DNA from: Flavobacterium flabelliforme
GTDB lineage: Bacteria > Bacteroidota > Bacteroidia > Flavobacteriales > Flavobacteriaceae
DNA length: 64,000 nt
Direction of reading: 5' to 3'
Assembly: GCF_017948675.1 (NCBI RefSeq)
Contig: NZ_JAGFBU010000003.1
Coordinates: 211,627 to 275,626 of the forward strand
The position numbers and the translations under genes were made by a program. Shown here piece after piece: positions 9,768 to 16,058 of the stretch (the first letter of the stretch is position 1; every line of letters begins with the position of its first letter). The notes under the pieces are model-generated. The model saw nothing but the letters and a program-made list of their open reading frames with translations, ran no database searches and was not told where the DNA came from.

Positions 9768-9883
9768 GTTTAAACTAGTTAAAATTTCAGCAAGTGAATT
9801 TAATAGTTAGCAGAAATCCATTAATCGAAGTGACTTCAAATGGCTTTTAGTGGCGCTATTTGTCTGTAGAATAACTTATGAAT

Positions 9884-11188
9884 CTATTTCTTGCTTCGAT
9901 AATTTCTTTGTTTCGCCTTTTTCTTCATTTGATTAGCAAATGCTTGCTCTTCATAATCTTCACCTTGAGATTCGGCCAATAAACTAGCAAGGCTTTCTGT
10001 AAGTCCAAAACTAGTACTAGGGTGGGCTGACTGATTTCTATCAACAAAATCAAAAAGTGAATGTGGTTTTTCTGTTTCTATTTTGGTTTCCTTTTTAGAT
10101 TCGGACGATGAACTTTTTATAGTTTCCTGAGGTTTTTGAGATGTTGTTTCTTTCCAACAGTCGTTAAAAATAGTAGCAGATAAATTTTTGCCCAATTGTG
10201 AGCCATTCCAAACGGTACGTGATTCATGGTCGATAAAAGTCATTCCGTAAATGCGTCCTTGCTCATTTCTTCGAACAACCGTATTTACGCCTTGCTCTAG
10301 TAGCTGTTTCTTAAAATCGGTTTCGTTATAAGAAGTATGAATGGCAACTTCGATCGTTTTTTTTAGGATCTCTTTTGTAGGTTCAGTTTTCATTTTTTCT
10401 TTTGATTTTTCGAAATGGTTTTGCAAACTGTCCATTCCAGCCTGTTTTCCAAATAATGATGCCTTAAATGGATTAGTTGCTTTTTGTCCCATTTCATTCA
10501 ATGCAAAATAGACAAGCCCTTGCTTTGGTATCCCATTTAGCTCTCCTTTTACTTCTTCAGCTGATATTTTAAAAAGAGAAAGTAGCGCGTTATATGCCCC
10601 TAAACTTTGATACTGATAATACTTTGGTAGATGCCTAACTACTGATGCTATTTGGCTCGTTATATTAGCTTCTCTGTAGTCAACTGGTTTGAAAATTGCT
10701 TCTTTTGGATTTCGATTTTTTGCAGTTGCAGGTTGTAGTTGGAATTGCTGTTCGAATGAACGACAAGCCTCCATTGAACGTAATTTTTCGTAGGAATCAG
10801 GTAGTTTTTTACCGTAACGATCTACACAGGTCGAAACGATATGGATGTGCGTTCGCTCTATATCAGTATGTTTAAATACTACATAGGGCTGGTCTCCATA
10901 GCCCATAAGTTTCATATACTCTTCTGCAATCTTTTTAAAGTCTTCATCGCTTACAATGTCTTTTGGATTGGGATTGAGAGAGATATGTAAAACTGGTTTT
11001 TCTGTTCGTTTATTCGCAAATAGGTAAGGTTCAAATGAACTATATAATTGATTTACGGTAAACTGTCCATTGACTGTTTCTCTTATTCTATGGGTGGCTA
11101 GTATTGTTCCATTTTCTTGATCAACTTTCAAATGGTTATACGAAAGCGCGCCAATTATATTTGCTCCACGACCTATTTTTGCTATCAT
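9884..11188 (-). CDS. mobB: Relaxase MobB (relaxase/mobilization nuclease)
   Basis: 434 residues, ATG at 11188, overlapping the mobA stop by 4 bases (ATGA-type coupling). The N-terminus MIAKIGRGANIIGALSYNHL contains a candidate catalytic Tyr at 17. H68 in VLHISLNPNP and the cluster H107-T-D-I-E-R-T-H114-I-H116 give the three-histidine metal site of MobP-type relaxases. It should nick one strand at oriT and stay covalently bound while piloting the DNA. The C-terminal half (200-434) is charged and less conserved and probably binds DNA and MobA. The gene appears intact. It sits next to a hairpin-rich non-coding region (11681-11832) that could hold its nick site. Confidence 0.92.
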   Translation of the reverse strand: MIAKIGRGANIIGALSYNHLKVDQENGTILATHRIRETVNGQFTVNQLYSSFEPYLFANKRTEKPVLHISLNPNPKDIVSDEDFKKIAEEYMKLMGYGDQPYVVFKHTDIERTHIHIVSTCVDRYGKKLPDSYEKLRSMEACRSFEQQFQLQPATAKNRNPKEAIFKPVDYREANITSQIASVVRHLPKYYQYQSLGAYNALLSLFKISAEEVKGELNGIPKQGLVYFALNEMGQKATNPFKASLFGKQAGMDSLQNHFEKSKEKMKTEPTKEILKKTIEVAIHTSYNETDFKKQLLEQGVNTVVRRNEQGRIYGMTFIDHESRTVWNGSQLGKNLSATIFNDCWKETTSQKPQETIKSSSSESKKETKIETEKPHSLFDFVDRNQSAHPSTSFGLTESLASLLAESQGEDYEEQAFANQMKKKAKQRNYRSKK

Positions 11189-11634
11189 ATTTCTTCTTTT
11201 TTAATCAAATGTTTCCCTTCAAATTCTTCTGTCAATTGTATAATAGCACGACATAATTGAGCTAATTCTATTGTTTGTTTTTCTAATTTAAAGAGATAAG
11301 CGGCTGCTTTTTTTTCGGAAAAATTACGGTAGAGTATCTTTACAATCTGATTGTAATTAACGCCAACGGCACGAAACTGACCATATAAAGTGGTCAATCT
11401 CATGTAATAATCCATTGTTGCCATATCTACTTTTACCGTTTTTATTTGCTTTTCAAATAGTACCGAAGTAATAAAATGAGCTTTACTGTCTGCTCCTGAA
11501 GTTTCAAAAAGAGAAAGGAATTTAGCATTTTCCTGTTCCGTTAATCGAAAAACATAGCGATGGATGCTAGGATCCTTTTTGGGATTCCTACCGCTTTTGT
11601 TTCGTTTATTATCTTCTTGACCTTCCATTATCAT
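11185..11634 (-). CDS. mobA: Mobilization accessory protein MobA
   Basis: 149 residues from an ATG at 11634 (a second ATG two codons on is equally possible). It is basic and lysine-rich at the N-terminus. The central segment YRFxxxxxQENAKFLSLFE-like (around 29-46) and RAVGVNYNQIVKILYRNFSE (around 92-111) fit the plasmid mobilisation relaxosome family, whose ribbon-helix-helix proteins bind oriT and recruit the relaxase. It is the first gene of the mobA-mobB-mobC operon, and its stop overlaps the mobB start. The promoter should lie in the hairpin-rich spacer just upstream, so the protein may regulate its own operon; that is inference. Confidence 0.85.
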   Translation of the reverse strand: MIMEGQEDNKRNKSGRNPKKDPSIHRYVFRLTEQENAKFLSLFETSGADSKAHFITSVLFEKQIKTVKVDMATMDYYMRLTTLYGQFRAVGVNYNQIVKILYRNFSEKKAAAYLFKLEKQTIELAQLCRAIIQLTEEFEGKHLIKKEEI

Positions 11635-11680
11635 TCCAATTTTAATTTTTAGAAAACCCCGACTTTGGAGGGAGTTTTTA

Positions 11681-11832
11681 GCCCCGCCGCAGGGGGCAAG
11701 TTGTTTTGAGGCACGGAATTCATTTCGAGTGCCTCAAAACACAACTTGCTCTGTTCTGGTGAACAGATAATCCGTCCGCCTGTCGGCGGAACAGGATTTA
11801 GTAAAGCAGGGAAAAAACGGCTTAAGGCCGTT
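11681..11832. other. Hairpin array upstream of mobA, candidate oriT
   Basis: Five inverted repeats lie in 150 bases: 11681-11697 (GCCCC/GGGGC), 11696-11714 with 11729-11749 (19-base arms, only a 2-base bulge), 11751-11766 (CTGTTC/GAACAG, 4-base loop), 11775-11790 (TCCGCC/GGCGGA) and 11816-11832 (AACGGC/GCCGTT). The stretch is far richer in G and C than its surroundings. Position and structure fit the oriT of mobA-mobB systems, which lies just upstream of mobA. The nick site itself cannot be named from sequence alone. Rho-independent terminator function is less likely because no T-run follows any of the stems. Confidence 0.5.
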
Positions 11833-12034
11833 CCAGTTCTTATCCAGATATTGATTTGATCCTTTCATTGATTCATTTGATTTGTATTAAAACAAAGTAA
11901 ATAATAGAATTTTAGAATGTTGCAGTAGAAAGCATTGCCAAACAACGCCAGTAAAAGCCAATTAGTACCTTCTGTTAAAACATAGATGTATTAGATGCTT
12001 TATTTGTACTCATAAACAAACATAAATACATATT

Positions 12035-12268
12035 TAGGTAGGGGAGTAACAACATAATTACGCATGTAGTACTGTAGAAAAGTACTGTCATACAGCTATA
12101 ATTAGCTATGGATTGAACTACCTAATTATAAGATTAAGTACAGACCTATTTAGGTTTTTAAGTAAATCTGCAGGTCAATATTTATCTATTTACCTATAGA
12201 TTTAAAGGCACAGATCAATGTATAGATACTTTGTTAAGTACCTATTTGACTACATAAAACGATAGGTA
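12035..12268. promoter_or_regulatory. Cluster of TACCTA/TAGGTA repeats upstream of the parA operon
   Basis: The hexamer TACCTA or its complement TAGGTA occurs at 12035-12040, 12119-12124, 12191-12196, 12239-12244 and 12263-12268. Looser copies, such as GACCTATTTAGG at 12143-12154, lie among them. The stretch ends about 90 bases before the ParA start. It also contains shorter palindromes (AGTACT pairs at 12069-12086). Iterated half-sites before a ParA gene suggest an operator or centromere-like site. No binding protein is proven; MobA, the DUF3408 protein and the ParA partner proteins are candidates. Confidence 0.35.
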
Positions 12269-12357
12269 GCGAGGAATATATATACTGTACTATGCAACTA
12301 AGTGGATATATACATCTACATGTAATTGAATATATAATAAATTAAAATAACTGTAAT

Positions 12358-13125
12358 ATGAATGCAAATCACAAAACAAAATTTATCGCCTTTTCTTCTC
12401 AAAAGGGCGGTGTAGGAAAAAGTACGTTTACGACATTGGTTGCAAGTACCATGCATTATCGATTGGGTTACAATGTTGCCGTATTTGATGCCGATTTTCC
12501 ACAGCACAGTTTGATAAAAATGAAATCTCGGGACTTTTCCATGGTAATGGAAAATGAGCATTTGAAAAAACTAGCGTATAGACAGTTTACTACCATCAGC
12601 AAGAAAGCATATCCTATTATACAACACAAAGCAGAAAGCGTATTGGAAGCGGCAAAAGAATTTCTAAATACCTCTAATGTTGCGATAGATGTTATATTCT
12701 TTGATCTCCCTGGAACGGTAAACACTCCCGGTATTCTGAATGCTTTGGCAGGAATGCACCACATTTTTACACCTATTACGGCTGACCGTTTGGTAATGGA
12801 GAGTACGCTCATTTTTACACAACTTTTACAAGATGTAATTATGAAAAAAGGAGCAACTTCTATTGAAACTATTTATCTGTTTTGGAATCAAGTTGATGGT
12901 AGGGAAAGCACCCCTTTATATGAAGTTTACAACCAACTTATTGAAGACTTGGGATTAAGTTTAATGCAAAGCCAAATCAAGAACAGTACCCGTTTTCGAA
13001 AAGAAAGTGAAGAGAATAGCAAAACCGTATTTCGTTCTACTGTAATGCCTCCCGATGAACGTTTGATGAAAGCTTGTCAATTAGACCAATTTATGAACGA
13101 ATTTTTTAAAATCATTCAATTGTAG
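12358..13125 (+). CDS. traA: ParA-family ATPase (Bacteroides TraA-like)
   Basis: 255 residues, ATG at 12358. The deviant Walker A of the ParA/MinD/Soj family is clear: FSSQKGGVGKST with G17-G18-V19-G20-K21. DADFPQHS at 40-47 follows, and Walker B is VIFFDLPGTVN near residue 117. Known: ParA ATPases position DNA or complexes by ATP-dependent dimerisation on the nucleoid. In Bacteroides conjugative transposons the first transfer gene, traA, is of this type. It leads a three-gene operon (4 bases before the DUF3408 gene). No ParB is present. Upstream is a repeated-hexamer region that may regulate it. A role in transfer or in element maintenance is inference from context. Confidence 0.85.
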   Translation: MNANHKTKFIAFSSQKGGVGKSTFTTLVASTMHYRLGYNVAVFDADFPQHSLIKMKSRDFSMVMENEHLKKLAYRQFTTISKKAYPIIQHKAESVLEAAKEFLNTSNVAIDVIFFDLPGTVNTPGILNALAGMHHIFTPITADRLVMESTLIFTQLLQDVIMKKGATSIETIYLFWNQVDGRESTPLYEVYNQLIEDLGLSLMQSQIKNSTRFRKESEENSKTVFRSTVMPPDERLMKACQLDQFMNEFFKIIQL

Positions 13126-13129
13126 CCTT

Positions 13130-13555
13130 ATGGAGAAAGAAAATAAGAAAAAATCTACTCCCGAAATTAACGAGGAGTTGATGATGAACCTGATGGTGGA
13201 AGGTATAAAAAAAGAAGGTTTACAAGTTCCGATAGAAAAGGAAACTGAAAATAGAAATTATAATGAACCTGCCAAAGAGAAAAGCACGATTAAGGAAAAG
13301 AGTAGGGGCAAACGGGCAAGCGAAGGGGATTACGAAGGTATCTTTTTCAAAAGAATCGATACCAATGCTCGTGATGGGAAAACGGTCTATATCAGACCCG
13401 ATTTTCACGAAAAACTTTCCCGCATTGTTCAGGTGATAGGCGAAGACAAGATCACTATTTATGCTTATTTGGATAATTTACTAGATTACCATTTTCAGGA
13501 ATTTGGTGAGCAGATAACTAAGAGTTTTAATGATAAATACAAACCCATTTTATAA
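13130..13555 (+). CDS. DUF3408 conjugal transfer protein (Bacteroides TraB/TraC-like)
   Basis: 141 residues, starting 4 bases after the parA stop. Residues 1-65 are highly charged and probably disordered. Residues 72-140 hold the DUF3408 region, with FKRIDTNARDGKTVYIRPDF then HEKLSRIVQVIGEDKITIYA, ending in YLDNLLDYHF. DUF3408 proteins of conjugative transposons look like ribbon-helix-helix DNA-binding proteins and usually follow the ParA gene. It may act as ParA's DNA-binding partner in place of ParB or bind the TACCTA cluster; that is inference. Intact by length. Confidence 0.8.
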   Translation: MEKENKKKSTPEINEELMMNLMVEGIKKEGLQVPIEKETENRNYNEPAKEKSTIKEKSRGKRASEGDYEGIFFKRIDTNARDGKTVYIRPDFHEKLSRIVQVIGEDKITIYAYLDNLLDYHFQEFGEQITKSFNDKYKPIL

Positions 13556-13562
13556 TGAAGCT

Positions 13563-14195
13563 ATGGAAACAGTAATCGTAATATGCTTGCTTATTGTTAT
13601 TGTACTGCTGTTACAAGACATAATAGTCATTAAGAAATATCAGGAGCAAAAGCCAATACAGGATAAAAACAATTTAAAGCTACCTGATATTATGGGACAA
13701 CCCAAGCCTCGAAGAAGTCTTTCAGTGCCAATGAGTACCAATGAAAGTCAAAAGCTAGAGCAGGAACATAAAACGGATAATTTTGAAATTGAAATCAACG
13801 AAGAAAAAGTCGAATTACAAATGCTACCAGAAGAGCTGGATGAAGTTTTGGGGAATGTACCTGATTTTGAGAATGAAGAGGAAGAATGGAATAGTTATGG
13901 AATATCCGATGGCGAAAATGGTTTTGCCCAAGGGGTTACCTTTGAAGAATTAAGCACTGTAAAAAAGTTGTTAAAAAAAGAGAAAATGAGACCCTCTCAA
14001 AAGGAAACAGCCGCAGCAATAGTTCAGAAAATACAAGGAACCGAATTATTCGACCTATTGGAAAATTCTATCGAAGATGCTTCTCAAAAAATAGCCAAGC
14101 TGCTAGACGGTACACTTTCTGCAGAGACGGATTCTGGTTCTTCTTTTTTGCATAAAAGTGATTTGGAAGGTTTTGATATTGGGGAGTTTGTTTGA
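13563..14195 (+). CDS. TraD-like membrane-anchored conjugation protein
   Basis: I choose the ATG at 13563, 8 bases after the DUF3408 stop; an upstream ATG at 13530 would overlap that gene by 26 bases and adds a polar stretch before the anchor. From 13563 the protein has 210 residues. A single membrane helix lies at the very N-terminus (VIVICLLIVIVLLLQDIIVI), followed by an acidic soluble domain with the C-terminal motif KKLLKKEKMRPSQKETAAAI. In Bacteroides elements a protein of this layout (TraD, DUF4122-like) follows the TraA-C genes. Function is unknown. It is the last gene before the inserted three-gene cassette, whose final gene ends 17 bases away in convergent orientation. Confidence 0.6.
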   Translation: METVIVICLLIVIVLLLQDIIVIKKYQEQKPIQDKNNLKLPDIMGQPKPRRSLSVPMSTNESQKLEQEHKTDNFEIEINEEKVELQMLPEELDEVLGNVPDFENEEEEWNSYGISDGENGFAQGVTFEELSTVKKLLKKEKMRPSQKETAAAIVQKIQGTELFDLLENSIEDASQKIAKLLDGTLSAETDSGSSFLHKSDLEGFDIGEFV

Positions 14196-14211
14196 AAATC
14201 CTTTGTCTATA

Positions 14212-15012
14212 TTATATAACTTTATCAAGTCGTTTATGTATAAAAGAAACAGTGTTTAAAATATCCAAAGCTTCTTCTTCTGTAATTTCAAACTTAATTT
14301 TTGGCTCATGTGCCGTTGGATTTCTTATCAAACCAAATATTCCCTTAATTAGATTACACAACCCTATATGCTCACTTCTGTCTGTATCCGTTATTAAAAG
14401 ATTGATTTTAATCAATGGGTTACTGGTAGAAAATGAAGTTTCAGCTAAAGCATTACCATCTGCGTATAGTCCAGTCATAGTTCTTAAACGATCTGCAATG
14501 CTTTTGGTTGCTTCAAAGACTGAATGAAAGTAATTTTCAACCAAAAGTTCAGCTTTACAATATTTAAATATAGCAGAATGAACATTTCTATTTTCTAACT
14601 TATGTTTTAAACGACTTGCACGCTGTTCTGATTCTGCAATTGTAGTAGCTTTTTCAACTATTCTGAATTTGCCTTCTTCCGTAAGCTCTATACCTATAAA
14701 ATACAAACGTTTATTTACCTCCAGTCTACAGTTATGAAAAGCCTCTTCTTTTCCAATGTATCTAACGGGTTGCAATGCATCCTGAACAAATTTTAGTATA
14801 TGATTTGAACATCGATTCTTATTTTGCCAATCAGCAAAAGCAGAATACAGGCGTTTCCATTTAGTGTTTTGAGAATCAATATCTGGAATATTAGAATTCA
14901 CTAGGATTTGGCCTATTTCTGTACCACTTAAACCATCTGTAGTATCTCCAATAGATCTGCATAGTCCTTCTAATACATGTGGTTCAAACATTGGTCGTTT
15001 AGTACTAGCCAT
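14212..15012 (-). CDS. TIGR02391/Ymh family protein (third gene of the cassette)
   Basis: 266 residues, ATG at 15012, 5 bases after the stop of the NA37-like gene. Its C-terminal 130 residues carry the Ymh/TIGR02391 signature: KSIADRLRTMTGL near 170, GIFGLIRNPTAHEP near 230 and LDILNTVSFIHKRLD at the end. The RNPTAHE motif recalls the R-x-x-x-x-H of HEPN-like RNases, and this family is often placed near HEPN or abortive-infection proteins. The N-terminal 100 residues are helical and could be a DNA- or partner-binding part. It is the last gene of the three-gene cassette. Toxic RNase activity is a hypothesis; the family is uncharacterised. Confidence 0.75.
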   Translation of the reverse strand: MASTKRPMFEPHVLEGLCRSIGDTTDGLSGTEIGQILVNSNIPDIDSQNTKWKRLYSAFADWQNKNRCSNHILKFVQDALQPVRYIGKEEAFHNCRLEVNKRLYFIGIELTEEGKFRIVEKATTIAESEQRASRLKHKLENRNVHSAIFKYCKAELLVENYFHSVFEATKSIADRLRTMTGLYADGNALAETSFSTSNPLIKINLLITDTDRSEHIGLCNLIKGIFGLIRNPTAHEPKIKFEITEEEALDILNTVSFIHKRLDKVI

Positions 15013-15017
15013 ATTTT

Positions 15018-16058
15018 TTACTTTTCTTCTTCGTAATAAATTTTATAAAATTTTCTTCCAGTTTCATCTGTTCCATTTTCAATAAGCTTTTTATCCCCAT
15101 GAATATAGATGTGGAAATTTTTATCCAATTTTAATACACTCTTAAAAACACGAGCTTGCTTCTTAACTGCTTTATCTGAGATTTCAAAGTTTTCAGAAGG
15201 AGCAATTTCATTATCTTTCCTAAAAGTTTTATCAAAATTTTGAAAGGATGCAATCAAACTATCATCTTCAAAGACTTTTTTCTCAAATTCTTGTTTGTCG
15301 AATTTCTCGTTATTTTTAAAGTAATCAACCGAACGATTTAGTAAATCTATTTTATCCGCTTTACTTACTTCAAATTCTTCAGAAAGATGTTTTGTAACAA
15401 AGTCTTTTGTAATAGATAGGAAATTTTTTGTAAAATGGTAATTATCCGCACTTGGTCGAATGCTCAGAAAATCATCTTTCCAATATTGTGTGTCGTTTGA
15501 TTTATTAGAGTCAACGATACAAACTGTGTATCCACTTTCAACTTTTACATCGAATATAATACAACCTTTATCAAGTTTTCCAATATTTACACCATTTTCA
15601 TATTTGATGGTGTAATTATCCTTTGTGGGATCAAATTTTAGAAACACGTCTTTTACTTCTGTTTTAAATAACCCAATTGCTGTAGTCTCTATACCATCCA
15701 AAAAAATATTTTCAAATAAACAAATTGTAAATTCTCCTGCATTAACTTTTGGATGAGTAGAACTTTCGTATAGATGTTTTGATATTTCAACAGTATTATC
15801 ATAAAAGGAATCAGTGTTGGAAAATATCCTGCTAATTAATGTATAAACTGCATTTAATGACAGTTCAGTAGGATTACTGAAATTAAATTTTTCATTATCT
15901 TGAAAAGACGAAAGAAAATACTTTAATAAATATTTTTCTGTATCTCCCTCAACTATGTTTACTTCTCCTGATGAAACTTTTATTCTTTCGTCTCTCAATT
16001 TGTTTCCAACAAAATGAGTAACTATACTTTGTAATTTAACTCCTGTAAAATCGATCAT
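15018..16058 (-). CDS. NA37 family nucleoid-associated-like protein
   Basis: 346 residues. Its ATG shares one base with the upstream stop (TAATG), so translation is probably coupled. The whole length matches the 37-kDa nucleoid-associated family (NdpA/YejK type): ISKHLYESSTHPKVNAGEF near 90, DAIGLFKTE-like ETTAIGLFKTEVKDVFLKFD near 122, QYWKDDFLSIRP near 193, EEFEVSKADKIDLLNRSVDY near 235 and AVKKQARVFKSVLKLDKNFH near 300, ending in KFYKIYYEEE. Known members bind the nucleoid; the function of the short Bacteroidetes form is unsettled. Second of three cassette genes, between a large QxK-type protein and a Ymh protein. A role as the DNA-sensing part of a defence module is inference. Confidence 0.82.
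   Translation of the reverse strand: MIDFTGVKLQSIVTHFVGNKLRDERIKVSSGEVNIVEGDTEKYLLKYFLSSFQDNEKFNFSNPTELSLNAVYTLISRIFSNTDSFYDNTVEISKHLYESSTHPKVNAGEFTICLFENIFLDGIETTAIGLFKTEVKDVFLKFDPTKDNYTIKYENGVNIGKLDKGCIIFDVKVESGYTVCIVDSNKSNDTQYWKDDFLSIRPSADNYHFTKNFLSITKDFVTKHLSEEFEVSKADKIDLLNRSVDYFKNNEKFDKQEFEKKVFEDDSLIASFQNFDKTFRKDNEIAPSENFEISDKAVKKQARVFKSVLKLDKNFHIYIHGDKKLIENGTDETGRKFYKIYYEEEK

Noticed and set aside
11696..11749. Rho-independent terminator for the mob region
   Set aside because: Stem is long but no T-run follows on either strand, and it lies upstream of mobA rather than after a gene.
12468..12812. 114-codon minus-strand frame
   Set aside because: Antisense to the ParA gene, whose Walker motifs are certain.
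14192..14527. 111-codon plus-strand frame after the TraD-like gene
   Set aside because: Antisense to the Ymh-family gene, which has clear family motifs; no likeness to any protein.
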